A stretch of 45,856 nucleotides of DNA from Lachnospiraceae bacterium UBA938 (lineage in GTDB: Bacteria > Bacillota > Clostridia > Lachnospirales > Lachnospiraceae), in the NCBI GenBank assembly GCA_002293475.1, contig DBDG01000074.1, positions 1 to 45,856 on the forward strand. Reading direction: 5' to 3'. The position numbers and the translations under genes are program-made. Below the pieces are notes generated by a model. That model was not told where the DNA came from. It saw nothing but the letters and a program-made list of their open reading frames with translations, and did no database searches. Of the stretch, positions 15,883-24,867 are shown piece by piece. The first letter of the stretch is position 1. Each line of letters opens with the position of its first letter.

Positions 15883-18765
15883 TTAATCGGTAACTGAGGT
15901 GCCGCCTTCTAATTGTCCGGCCACACCGGTGATGATTTCTTCCGGCTCAGCCAGTCCATAATAATACTTGATTACTTCCCGGGTAATCTGTGCCGCATAA
16001 TCAGAGCTGTAGCCAAAGGCCACTCTGGTTGCAATCCCGATCTCAGGATTCTCATATGGTGCGTAACCGACGAATAAGGCGTGGTTGGCCCGGCTTAAAT
16101 TCTCCTGTGCCGTACCGGTCTTGCCGGCCACATTGACAGAAAGATCGTTAAAATACACCTTTTTTTCCACGACCTGCCTCATTCCCTGCCGAATCGACTG
16201 CCATTCATCGTGTGCCATGTCAACCGTGTTGCGTACTTCGGCATCATGCTGTATTAGAACATTGCCGTTGTGATCGGTCACCTTATCAATCAGGGTGAGG
16301 TCATAGCAGGTGCCGCCGTTTGCTATCGTGGTAATATATCTGGCAAGTCCGGTGGTAGTATAGTTGCTGTTTCCCTGGCCGATTGCCGAACGTACCGAAT
16401 CCACGTCGGACATCTGTGGGGCATATTCCTCGATCTCGACACCGGAAACTTCGCTAAGGCCATACATATCTGAATATTTATTCAAAACCGCAATACCTTC
16501 GTCAGAAGAATAGATATTGTCAATAACGCCCATACGGTAACCTAGGTCATAGAAGAAAACATTACAGGAATTCCCGATTCCTCCCGAAACATTCAAGGCT
16601 CCGTGCCTGCCACGGGGATAAATCCAGCATCGCGGTGACGGCGTTATCGACTCAAATATCCCTTGACAGGTACAGGTATCGGTAGGGGAAATAAGGCCTT
16701 CCATCAGCCCGGCCGTGGCCGATACCATTTTGAACGTGGAACCGGGTGCCGTTTTCTGCTGCGTGGCATAATTGAACATCGGCTTGGAAAGATCGTTCAG
16801 CAGGCCGGAATAGTAATCCGCATCCACGCCATTAGCCATTTTATTATTATCGTAGCTGGGGTAAGAAACCAAGGCCAGGACATCACCGGTATTCACATCG
16901 GTGATGACCACCGAGCCGGAATAAGGATCCAGAGCCAGCTGAGCCGGCGTTATATCCAGCTGAGCTATCCGCGTCATCAGAAAATCATAGGGGCTGATTT
17001 TTCCTTCCCTGAACTGGATCACTTCCTCTTCTTCCACTTCTATGGCATTCTGTTCCAGCAGTATCTCACAAAGCTGTCGTCCGGTTATCAGATCGTCCTT
17101 GATCATATATTTATATATTTTCTTGTCAAACTCCGTATTGTTTGCCAGTTCCTCCGTTATGTAGCGCAGGATTTCTTCATATATTTCCTCCGAATCAGAA
17201 TACTGGCCGTCCAGTTCCAGCATGGTAATATCAATCCAGTTCATGGAAATACAATAATAAATATACTCACGTAAACTGATGACTTCCTCGGTGGTCCATG
17301 CCTTATAAGTGGCATCCTGCACGTCCACCCGGTCTCTCATGATAATGCCTTTGCTGTACAGCAGGTCGGCAATAAAGCTTTGATATACTTGATATTCCAA
17401 GGTAAGAGCATTGTAGGGGGTCTGAACCTCACGCAGTTCGTTCTTTAATACATCCATGACCTCTGCCTGATGGACGATAAAAGCTTCCCCGACGGCAATT
17501 TCGTTATCCCGTGCCCGTGGTGTACCGAAATGGCCGATATCGATGACGTTGTTGTTGATCAGGGCAAAATAGACATCATAAATGGGAATCACGATACTGG
17601 AGCTTGATGTATTTTCATCAGAAGTAAACTCCTTTATATTCTTTACCTTAGTATATAAGATACTGGCAATCTTTTCTTCCAGGATATGATATACCGCTTC
17701 CTGAAGATCTTTGTCAATTGTCAGATAAACATCGTTACCAGCTATCGGTTCCACGTAATCACTTGTGGAAATGACTTTGCCCACGTTATTGACAAATACC
17801 GTTTCCTGGCCCTTATTTCCCTGGAGGATATTTTCCTGTGACTGTTCGATCCCCAGCTTGCCGATGGTATCGTTCATGTCATATTGCATATCCGGATAAT
17901 CTACATTAAGTCTTTCCAGCTCTTCCTGGGAAGTTTTGCCGGTGTAGCCGATAATCTGTGAGAAATAGACACTGTCAATATATTTGCGGATAGTGTCCTC
18001 CATAATGGTCACCCCGCCAAGCACATCGCTGTTTTCCATGATGACAGCAACTGTTTCCTCATTTACATTGGTGGCAACCGTAGTGGCGATATATTTCTGG
18101 TAACTATTGTTATTCATATCAAAGCGGATGGTCATGATCTTCAGCACTTCTTCCCGCGAATAGCCCTTGCCGACGACAAAATTGCTCCGGCTCTCTTCGC
18201 CGTCATAGCCGCCGATCCCGAATCTGTCATAGCCGCCAAGGTAATTCACTACCTCTTCGGCAGTGGCCGTCTGCTCTTCATATTCCAGGTCATTATAGTT
18301 CCTTTCTCCAAAAACGTCGGCCAAAAATCTTTTCAATTGGTTATCTTCACGGTCCTCGACCGTAAAGCGATAGTTGCCATCTGAGTCCAGAATAATTTTA
18401 AAACCGCTGACTGTCTTATCCCCGCATCTTTCAATAAGCTGTATCAATTGGTGTATAACCTCATTCAGATTGGCATTTCTGCTCACGCCCGATTCAAATA
18501 TGTCTTCTATTGTGACCGAATAAGAAAGATCATTATAGGCAAGCAGGTTGCCGTTACGGTCATAGATATTGCCGCGGGCGGCCGGAATCGTCCGCTCTTT
18601 CCGGATTCTCAGCTGGAAGGTATCCAGATATTCCTCCCCATGGACAATCTGAAGGTCAAAAATCCGTTGAACCATAACCGCACTAATCGCAGCCATCAAA
18701 ACAAAAAGAAAAAACAGCCGGGATGTGATCATATTAAGTAAGTTCTCTTTTATTTTGTTGATCAT
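15883..18765 (-). CDS. Class B penicillin-binding protein 2, enlarged
   Basis: A 960-residue class B PBP (PBP2/MrdA type), the transpeptidase that crosslinks side-wall peptidoglycan with RodA. A single N-terminal membrane helix (about 15-32) precedes a pedestal beginning RGNIYDRNGNLLAYND. The transpeptidase motifs are STFK (about residue 673), SCN (GNSCNVFF, about 735) and KTG (VAGKTGTAQ, about 880). It is much longer than the usual 600-700 residues, mainly because of a charged helix-rich segment of roughly 250 residues between the pedestal and the transpeptidase domain. Enlarged PBP2s are known in Clostridia. It follows mreD at 3 bp and precedes minC. Confidence 0.93.
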   Translation of the reverse strand: MINKIKENLLNMITSRLFFLFVLMAAISAVMVQRIFDLQIVHGEEYLDTFQLRIRKERTIPAARGNIYDRNGNLLAYNDLSYSVTIEDIFESGVSRNANLNEVIHQLIQLIERCGDKTVSGFKIILDSDGNYRFTVEDREDNQLKRFLADVFGERNYNDLEYEEQTATAEEVVNYLGGYDRFGIGGYDGEESRSNFVVGKGYSREEVLKIMTIRFDMNNNSYQKYIATTVATNVNEETVAVIMENSDVLGGVTIMEDTIRKYIDSVYFSQIIGYTGKTSQEELERLNVDYPDMQYDMNDTIGKLGIEQSQENILQGNKGQETVFVNNVGKVISTSDYVEPIAGNDVYLTIDKDLQEAVYHILEEKIASILYTKVKNIKEFTSDENTSSSSIVIPIYDVYFALINNNVIDIGHFGTPRARDNEIAVGEAFIVHQAEVMDVLKNELREVQTPYNALTLEYQVYQSFIADLLYSKGIIMRDRVDVQDATYKAWTTEEVISLREYIYYCISMNWIDITMLELDGQYSDSEEIYEEILRYITEELANNTEFDKKIYKYMIKDDLITGRQLCEILLEQNAIEVEEEEVIQFREGKISPYDFLMTRIAQLDITPAQLALDPYSGSVVITDVNTGDVLALVSYPSYDNNKMANGVDADYYSGLLNDLSKPMFNYATQQKTAPGSTFKMVSATAGLMEGLISPTDTCTCQGIFESITPSPRCWIYPRGRHGALNVSGGIGNSCNVFFYDLGYRMGVIDNIYSSDEGIAVLNKYSDMYGLSEVSGVEIEEYAPQMSDVDSVRSAIGQGNSNYTTTGLARYITTIANGGTCYDLTLIDKVTDHNGNVLIQHDAEVRNTVDMAHDEWQSIRQGMRQVVEKKVYFNDLSVNVAGKTGTAQENLSRANHALFVGYAPYENPEIGIATRVAFGYSSDYAAQITREVIKYYYGLAEPEEIITGVAGQLEGGTSVTD

Positions 18766-18768
18766 TCC

Positions 18769-19305
18769 TTAAGCCTTCCTCTTTCCATGTTCCTCCAAGC
18801 GGTTATATATCCAAAGAATAATCGGATATAAAAGCAGCGTAACTAAAATAGTGTATACGATCTCCGGCAATATTACATTAATGAAATAGAGCCGGAATGA
18901 GAAGCGGCTTCTCAGCATAAACAACAGCAGATAAGTCAGTATTCCATAAAAAAGATCACTGATCAAGATGAGTGCCATCGGCAGTTTAATATCCTCCGGA
19001 AAAAATATTCCGCTGAATTTGCCGTTCATATAACCTATATACATATATATCATCGCATACATGCCAATGGCGTCGCCGAAAAAGATATCCGTCAGCAGGC
19101 CGCTGATAAATCCCACCACCAGTCCGGTTATGTCTCCCCACATAAAGCCGCAGGCCGCCGTTACCACGATCAAAAGATTGGGGACAATCCCGGCAAAGGC
19201 AATCGCGGGAAAAACCGTAGACTGCAGTATGTAACATACAATGATCAATAAAGCTGTTATAATAACCCGCCTCATATTTCCTGTGACCTCATTATGTGTC
19301 TTCAT
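18769..19305 (-). CDS. mreD: Rod shape-determining protein MreD
   Basis: A 178-residue integral membrane protein with five or six helices, matching MreD in size, context and sequence (SGLLTDIFFGDAIGMYAMIYMYIGYMNGKF). MreD is a membrane part of the elongasome and pairs with MreC. Its start codon overlaps the mreC stop (TAATG). The junction carries a 13-bp tandem duplication, so there is some doubt whether translation starts here or at an ATG ten codons later (MRRVIITALL). Confidence 0.9.
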   Translation of the reverse strand: MKTHNEVTGNMRRVIITALLIIVCYILQSTVFPAIAFAGIVPNLLIVVTAACGFMWGDITGLVVGFISGLLTDIFFGDAIGMYAMIYMYIGYMNGKFSGIFFPEDIKLPMALILISDLFYGILTYLLLFMLRSRFSFRLYFINVILPEIVYTILVTLLLYPIILWIYNRLEEHGKRKA

Positions 19306-19316
19306 TATGTGTCTTC
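19291..19316. repeat. 13-bp tandem duplication at the mreC-mreD junction
   Basis: The 13-mer attatgtgtcttc occurs twice in direct succession (19291-19303 and 19304-19316). The duplicated DNA contains both the mreC stop and the mreD start. Confidence 0.9.
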
Positions 19317-20177
19317 ATTATTCTGTTTCAGTTCTAATATAACCAGCACATCGTTAAGATGTTCAAAATCAACGGCCGGTATCAGCTGTCCTGACTTGGT
19401 CAGGTTATTGGAATCACGGTTCAAGGTGCTGATATAACCGATCAGGATGCCGGGCAGATATTTGTCGCTGATATTGGAAGTCACGATCTTATCGCCGACC
19501 ACCACTTGATCGGCATTATCGATCAGATCTCCGAATTCCACGACCCCGTCGGCATAAAGTTCCAAGCTGCCCTTGACAATAAGATTGTCTTCGGTGGAAA
19601 GCACCTGGCCGCTGACATTAAAATTGTCCGCAATGACGGTATTTACTTTGGCCCAGTTAGGTCCTACCTTGACGACTCGTCCCACTAGGCCGCTGCCGGC
19701 AATAATATTCATATCCACTGCAACGCCGTCCTCATAACCTTTATCAATCTGAAAGGAATGAAACCAATTGCCAGGATCCCGGGCAATTATACGGGCACCG
19801 ATCTTCTGATAATCATCATATTGAGCATCAAGCCCATAAAGCTCCCTAAGGCTGGTAAGCTCATAACGGTCCTGCTGAAGCTTGGTGTTTTCTATCGTTA
19901 GTTCGTCAATTCTATTGTTAAGCTCTTCGTTTTCCTCTAACAGCACCCTGATCTGTACCAGTTCTTCCGACCGCCTGCTCAGCCAGCCGCCTAGCGAACT
20001 AATGCCCTGCTGTAGAGGGGAAATCACATAGCCGGCGACAACCGTCAGCGGCCTGCTGACATAATCCGTATTGAGCGTTAAGACGATTAAACCCGTACAG
20101 AGGATTGTTAAAATAAAAAGGAGATATTTACCAGGCAGTGTAAACTTCTCTCCTCTTTTCTTTACTATTGGACTCAT
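19305..20177 (-). CDS. mreC: Rod shape-determining protein MreC
   Basis: A 290-residue protein with one N-terminal membrane helix (about 17-35), a coiled coil (about 65-100, EELVQIRVLLEENEELNNRI) and a beta-rich C-terminal domain (GARIIARDPGNWFHSFQIDKG, GSGLVGRVVKVGPNWAKV). MreC forms an extracellular scaffold linking PBP2/RodA to MreB. Its ATG overlaps the mreB stop in ATGA, indicating translational coupling. Confidence 0.94.
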   Translation of the reverse strand: MSPIVKKRGEKFTLPGKYLLFILTILCTGLIVLTLNTDYVSRPLTVVAGYVISPLQQGISSLGGWLSRRSEELVQIRVLLEENEELNNRIDELTIENTKLQQDRYELTSLRELYGLDAQYDDYQKIGARIIARDPGNWFHSFQIDKGYEDGVAVDMNIIAGSGLVGRVVKVGPNWAKVNTVIADNFNVSGQVLSTEDNLIVKGSLELYADGVVEFGDLIDNADQVVVGDKIVTSNISDKYLPGILIGYISTLNRDSNNLTKSGQLIPAVDFEHLNDVLVILELKQNNEDT

Positions 20178-21184
20178 TTGCTCATTCCTTCAATTGCGTA
20201 CGCCACTGATTTGTAGTTATCATCCTTAATAATCTTGGAAAGACCTACCGCCACGCTGGTTATAGGATTTTCAGATACGTTTACATTCAGTCCCGTACCT
20301 TTTCGCATGAGTTCCGCAAAATGACTGACCTGAGAAGCACCGCCGGTCAGATACAAGCCGTTCCGGTATATATCAGCCGCCAGTTCCGGCGGGGTCCGTT
20401 CCAGAATCACCTTGACATTGTCTATGATGGCGGCAAAGTGTTCGGTCAAGGTCTCATCAATCAGCCGCGTCGGAATCTCTCTTTCCACCGGCAGGCCGGT
20501 TACGATATCCCGGCCATATACGAGCGCGCCCTGACCGTTCCCCTCCAGTTCCTGAAGGTCGATCTTGACTTTTTCCGCCGTTTTGCCTCCGATGATCAGA
20601 CTGAACTCTTTGCGGATGGCATTGCGGATCGCATCGTCAAATTTCTGGCCGCCGGTCTTGATTAAACGGCTCAGGACAATGCCGCCCAGCGACAGGATGG
20701 AGATTTCCGTGGTGTCATAGCCGACGTTTACCATCAGGACTCCTTGTGAATTCTTGACGTCGATATTCATGCCGAGCCCGTCAGCAATCGCTTTTTCCAC
20801 GACCATAATCCGCTTGGCCTTGACGCCGGCTTCGCGGACTAGGTCCTTAAATGCCCTTTTTTCTACCTCAGTGATATCGGTGGGAACCGCAACAAAAAAA
20901 TCAGCCGGCCTGACATTACCTTTTGAAAGGTCAGTAACAAAAAATTTAATCAGCGTTTCCATGTTCTTGATATCGGCAATGACGCCATTACAGAGCGGAT
21001 AAGAAATCTGGATATTGCCCGGAGCCTTCTCATGCATCTCAAAAGCTGAGTCACCATAAGCAAACAGGGTGTTCTTATTTTCAATGGCAATCATATTCTT
21101 TTCGACCAAAATCACGTCATCGGACTTGCTGTAAATTTTTATATTGCTGGTACCAAGATCGATACCAAAAGCGTTGTTAGACAA
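20174..21184 (-). CDS. mreB: Actin-like rod shape protein MreB
   Basis: A 336-residue bacterial actin with phosphate-1 motif FGIDLGTSNIKIY, VAVPTDITEVEKRA, VVEKAIADGLGMNI and the adenosine motif YLTGGASQVSHF. MreB filaments direct the elongation machinery around the cell. The start is TTG, with AAAGGGG 8 bases upstream; no better ATG is nearby. It heads the mreBCD-pbp2-min series. Whether it is the MreB, Mbl or MreBH paralogue cannot be told, but linkage to mreCD favours MreB. Confidence 0.93.
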   Translation of the reverse strand: MSNNAFGIDLGTSNIKIYSKSDDVILVEKNMIAIENKNTLFAYGDSAFEMHEKAPGNIQISYPLCNGVIADIKNMETLIKFFVTDLSKGNVRPADFFVAVPTDITEVEKRAFKDLVREAGVKAKRIMVVEKAIADGLGMNIDVKNSQGVLMVNVGYDTTEISILSLGGIVLSRLIKTGGQKFDDAIRNAIRKEFSLIIGGKTAEKVKIDLQELEGNGQGALVYGRDIVTGLPVEREIPTRLIDETLTEHFAAIIDNVKVILERTPPELAADIYRNGLYLTGGASQVSHFAELMRKGTGLNVNVSENPITSVAVGLSKIIKDDNYKSVAYAIEGMSK

Positions 21185-21293
21185 TTCAGCACCCCTTTCG
21201 CATCACCGCATTTATTATGTCGTATTTATCTCATCTGCTTTTATATGGTATAATAATTTGTCTTTTATCTTGCTTTTCAGGCACGGGCAACTA

Positions 21294-22052
21294 TCATGCC
21301 AGCAGCCCGTCTTCTTTAAAGCTTGTATATCTATTATCCCCAATTATAATATGATCAATCAAGGGAATGTCGATCATCCGTCCCATCTCGCATATGTGGG
21401 CGGTAATCTCTTTATCCTTGCTGCTGGGAGTGGCATCGCCGCTGGGATGATTGTGCAGAAGCATCAGATAGACCGCCTGTACCTTCAATGCCTTGACAAA
21501 GATTTCCCGTGGTGACAGCAGGGAAGCCTTTACCGTTCCTACCGACAGCAGGTATTCCTCCAGCAGATGCAGCCGGCTGTCCAGCAGCAGCAACAGGACG
21601 GTCTCCTGCTCATTATGGCGCAGTGTTTCCTTATAATAGTCCGCTACCGACTGAGGACTGTTGAACTTAAGCCGCTCTCCGGCACTTTCCCGGGACATCC
21701 GCATGGCGAGCTCGGTAAGACAGCGGATCTTGACGGCCTTAACCTGACCGATTCCTTTAATGCTCATCAGTTCTTCCAAGGTGACATGGTGAAGGCTGTT
21801 AAGTCCCTTATGTCCGCCGCCTGCCAGCTGTAGGATCTGGTTTCCCAGTTCGACAGTAGAGCACTCCTTGGTTCCGGTACGCAGGATGATTGCCAGCAGT
21901 TCGGCTTCAGTCAGGCTAGATGCCCCGCTCCCCAGAAACTTTTCATATGGGCCGCTTTTCTTACTGCGCCGACCGCTCTTTGGCACGGAATCACTACCGT
22001 GGCCGGTAGTCTGATCTTTGGTAAACTCTTGGATGCTTTTTCTTTTTTCCAT
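21294..22052 (-). CDS. radC: RadC-family JAB-domain protein
   Basis: A 252-residue RadC (UPF0758) protein. The N-terminal half has a helix-hairpin-helix (SIKGIGQVKAVKIRCL), and the C-terminal half a JAB/MPN metalloprotease-like domain with the zinc motif LLHNHPSGDATPSSKD. Despite its name, a direct DNA-repair function is not established. It precedes mreB, the common Firmicutes order radC-mreBCD. A basic Ser-rich N-terminal stretch (about 1-35) is variable. Confidence 0.92.
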   Translation of the reverse strand: MEKRKSIQEFTKDQTTGHGSDSVPKSGRRSKKSGPYEKFLGSGASSLTEAELLAIILRTGTKECSTVELGNQILQLAGGGHKGLNSLHHVTLEELMSIKGIGQVKAVKIRCLTELAMRMSRESAGERLKFNSPQSVADYYKETLRHNEQETVLLLLLDSRLHLLEEYLLSVGTVKASLLSPREIFVKALKVQAVYLMLLHNHPSGDATPSSKDKEITAHICEMGRMIDIPLIDHIIIGDNRYTSFKEDGLLA

Positions 22053-22114
22053 GGCATTTCCCCGCTATGCGTTCTCTCTTCATCCCGCCTGTAAGGAAAA
22101 TGTAGTTATGTGGC

Positions 22115-22351
22115 TCAAATAAACCGATAGATCACAATGGCAATCGCAATGCCGATGATGCTGGCAATTGATATCCTGATGGTCAAGGCAAATGTAATGC
22201 ATAATATCCCGATATCAAATACGGCCGGTTCCACTAGGCCAAAGGTTTGTCCAAAATCAAGCCAAGTGCCGGGAAAAAGACTTCCGATGAACCCGCCGAT
22301 CACGATCCCGGCCAGTATCATCAGGAAGCAGGCCCACTTGTTTTTGCGCAT
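22115..22351 (-). CDS. DUF4321 membrane protein
   Basis: A 78-residue protein beginning MRKNKWACFLMILAGIVIGGFIGSLF, with two hydrophobic helices and the FGLVEPAVFDIGILCITFALTI segment typical of DUF4321. This small membrane family lies next to radC-mreB in many Clostridia; its function is unknown. GGAGG 6 bases upstream of the ATG at 22351 sets the start. Confidence 0.82.
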   Translation of the reverse strand: MRKNKWACFLMILAGIVIGGFIGSLFPGTWLDFGQTFGLVEPAVFDIGILCITFALTIRISIASIIGIAIAIVIYRFI

Positions 22352-22473
22352 ATGCCACCTCCTCTTTCGTGCCCACAACTATAAATCATATTAACACAAA
22401 CCAGAAATTATGTATACCAATTTCAAGCAAAATTTTTCTTAAAATTTCCATAAAATTAATCCATAAAACGTGC

Positions 22474-23769
22474 TTATCCGACATCGGCGATGCCCTTTTC
22501 CACCAGCTTCTGCAGACTTTTCAGGATGCCTGCTTTGGCATGTGTGAAGGTCAGACCGCCCTGCAAATAAACCGTATAAGGCTCTTTCATGGGGCCGTCG
22601 GCACTGAGTTCAATTGAAGAGCCGGAAATAAATGCGCCGGCCGCCATGATAACCTGGCTGTCATAGCCTGGCATATCGGCAGGCAGGGGCGTCACATGAC
22701 TGTCAATCGGGGCGGCGCTCTGGATTCCGTGGCAGAATGCCGCCACTGCCTCCGGCGAACCTAGCGTAACGGCTTGGATAATGTCATATCTTGGTTCTGT
22801 TTTGTCGGGGACAACCGTAAATCCCAGCTGCCCGTAAATATTGGCGGCAAATATGGCACCCTTCAGCGCCGCCCCCGTTACGGAAGGAGCCAGGAACAAA
22901 CCCTGATAAAAGGAGCGAAGGCTGTCAACGGTAGCTCCCACTTCCTTGCCAAGTCCGGGGGCGCTTAGGCGGTAGGCCGCCTGTTCTACACAGGATCTGG
23001 TTCCGACGATGTAGCCGCCGCTGGGGGCAAGGCCGCCGCCGGGGTTTTTGATCAGAGAGCCGACCGTCATGTCGGCACCGACGTCGGAAGGTTCGTTTAC
23101 TTCGACAAATTCACCGTAACAGTTATCAACTAGGCAAATGATGTCTGGTTTCAGGGTTTTGATAAACGCGATCAGTTCCCCGATCCGGCTTGTCGATAAT
23201 GTGGGCCGCAGCTGGTAGCCTTTAGAACGCTGGATGGTCACCATTTTGGTCTGTTCCCGTATTGCCTGTTTGATTCCCGTCCAGTCGAAGCTGCCGTCTG
23301 GGAGCAAGTCTACCTGCCGGTAGGTGATCTGGTATTCCGCAAGCGAGCCGGCGGCAGGGCGGATGCCGATTACGCTTTCCAAGGTGTCATAGGGCTTCCC
23401 GACCGGCGAAAGCAGCTCGTCACCGGGACGAAGGTTGCTCAGCAGGGCAAGGGCAAGGGCGTGTGTTCCACAGGTAATCTGGGGGCGTACCAAGGCGTCT
23501 TCGGTATGGAAAACAGAAGCATATACCTTTTCCAGGGCAGCTCTGCCGATATCGTTATATCCGTAGCCGCTGGTTCCGGAGAGATGCGCTTCGCTGATCT
23601 GGTGGGTCTGCAAGGCATTGAGGATTTTTAGCTGGTTGAGTTCGGCGGTGTCTTCGATTTCTTTGAAGCGGGCGGTAAGGCCTTGCAGTATGGATTCACC
23701 ATAGGCTAGTACTTGGGATGATATGCCTAGGTTGTAGTATTCGGATTTAAGGGAGGCTTTGGTTGTCAT
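22474..23769 (-). CDS. ynbB: Methionine gamma-lyase family protein (YnbB type)
   Basis: A 431-residue PLP-dependent fold-type I protein of the group often called aluminium-resistance protein. The PLP lysine is likely K241 in GSLIKNPGGG; GTHALALALL, LLSPVGKPYDTL and CLVDNCYGEF are further motifs. Related enzymes include cystathionine beta-lyase and methionine gamma-lyase, but the substrate here is not established. It sits downstream of miaA, a conserved association in Firmicutes (miaA, ynbB). No strong ribosome site is visible, which may mean coupling to miaA. Confidence 0.88.
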   Translation of the reverse strand: MTTKASLKSEYYNLGISSQVLAYGESILQGLTARFKEIEDTAELNQLKILNALQTHQISEAHLSGTSGYGYNDIGRAALEKVYASVFHTEDALVRPQITCGTHALALALLSNLRPGDELLSPVGKPYDTLESVIGIRPAAGSLAEYQITYRQVDLLPDGSFDWTGIKQAIREQTKMVTIQRSKGYQLRPTLSTSRIGELIAFIKTLKPDIICLVDNCYGEFVEVNEPSDVGADMTVGSLIKNPGGGLAPSGGYIVGTRSCVEQAAYRLSAPGLGKEVGATVDSLRSFYQGLFLAPSVTGAALKGAIFAANIYGQLGFTVVPDKTEPRYDIIQAVTLGSPEAVAAFCHGIQSAAPIDSHVTPLPADMPGYDSQVIMAAGAFISGSSIELSADGPMKEPYTVYLQGGLTFTHAKAGILKSLQKLVEKGIADVG

Positions 23770-23822
23770 TGTTTTGGTTGCTTCTTTCTGTTTTTAATTT
23801 ATGGGCAAGATGACGTTTTAAT

Positions 23823-24764
23823 TTATATAATGTTTTTTTCTTTGATTATGTGGCACATCTTGTTTATGATTTGATCTGTGTCGAAGGCGTAGTCTTTTAG
23901 GGGGATCCAGATAACATCTTTTTCGCGGCGGAACCAGGTTAGCTGCCGTTTGGCAAAGTGACGGGTATTGCGTTTTATTAGGTTTACTGCTTCCTCTATG
24001 GTTATTTCCCCGTCTAGATAGGAAAACATTTCTTTATATCCCAGACCCTGCATGGAAACCATGTCCTTGCGGCAGCCCCGGTTTCTGAGCCTGATGACTT
24101 CATCTGCAAGACCGTCTGCTATCATTGTATTGACACGCTGATCGATGCGCTCATATAGTCGCTCCCTGTCATCTTGTAGCACGAAGTAACAGAAATTATA
24201 TGGGGAAGTCCGTTTACGTTCCTCGCTGTTGTGGCGGGAAATATTGATACCGGTATTATGCCGGAACTCTAAGGCACGGATGATCCGCTTCCGGTTGTTT
24301 TCATGAATGATCGCTGCTGAATCGGGGTCTGCTTCTTTTAGCATTGTGTATAAAAAAGCGTTGCCTTTTTTATTGCCTAGGCGTTCCAGTTCCTGGCGAT
24401 AAGAATCATCGGGGGCATGAGATGTAAAATTAATATCATAAAGCAAAGCTTGAATGTAAAATCCTGTTCCGCCGGTAATAATGGGGATGTTTCCTCTTTC
24501 ATAGATATTTTTAAGGCAGTTGTGGGCCATGTTTTTAAATGTGAATACATTAAAGTCCGCTTCCGGCTCAAGGATATCAATCATATGATGCGGGACACCC
24601 TGCATGTCGGCAAGGGGTATTTTAGCCGTGCCGATATCCATATGCCGGTAAACCTGCATAGAATCGGCCGAAACAATCTCCCCGCCGATTAGTTTGGCAA
24701 GCTGTAAAGAAAGGGCTGTTTTACCTACTGCCGTAGGGCCTGTAATAATTACTAGCGGTTCCAT
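23823..24764 (-). CDS. miaA: tRNA dimethylallyltransferase MiaA
   Basis: A 313-residue enzyme that adds dimethylallyl to A37 of tRNAs reading UNN codons; MiaB then methylthiolates the product. The P-loop is GPTAVGKTAL (8-17), followed by GGEIVSADSMQVYRHMDIGTAK, GGTGFYIQALLYDI and NRKRIIRALE. AGGAG is 10 bases upstream. The partner miaB is in the same cluster, with mutS and mutL between them. Confidence 0.96.
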   Translation of the reverse strand: MEPLVIITGPTAVGKTALSLQLAKLIGGEIVSADSMQVYRHMDIGTAKIPLADMQGVPHHMIDILEPEADFNVFTFKNMAHNCLKNIYERGNIPIITGGTGFYIQALLYDINFTSHAPDDSYRQELERLGNKKGNAFLYTMLKEADPDSAAIIHENNRKRIIRALEFRHNTGINISRHNSEERKRTSPYNFCYFVLQDDRERLYERIDQRVNTMIADGLADEVIRLRNRGCRKDMVSMQGLGYKEMFSYLDGEITIEEAVNLIKRNTRHFAKRQLTWFRREKDVIWIPLKDYAFDTDQIINKMCHIIKEKNII

Positions 24765-24785
24765 GTATACTTAACTCCTGTTATC

Positions 24786-24837
24786 AACTCTTATTATTAA
24801 CTCTTATTATTAACTCTTATTATTATCTCAAATTATT
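24786..24837. repeat. 13-bp tandem repeat, four copies, mutL-miaA gap
   Basis: Three perfect copies of aactcttattatt (24786-24824) and one degenerate copy, atctcaaattatt (24825-24837), occupy the 103-bp gap between mutL and miaA. There is no coding or terminator signal in the gap. Confidence 0.92.
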
Positions 24838-24867
24838 ACCTGTCATTAATTCCTATATTAGCCCTTG

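Noticed and set aside
16663..17274. 203-codon plus-strand frame
   Set aside because: Antisense to the PBP2 gene, no ribosome site, His/Arg-rich composition typical of shadow frames.
24786..24837. CRISPR-like array
   Set aside because: Units of 13 bp are directly abutting with no spacers, and there are no cas genes in the window.
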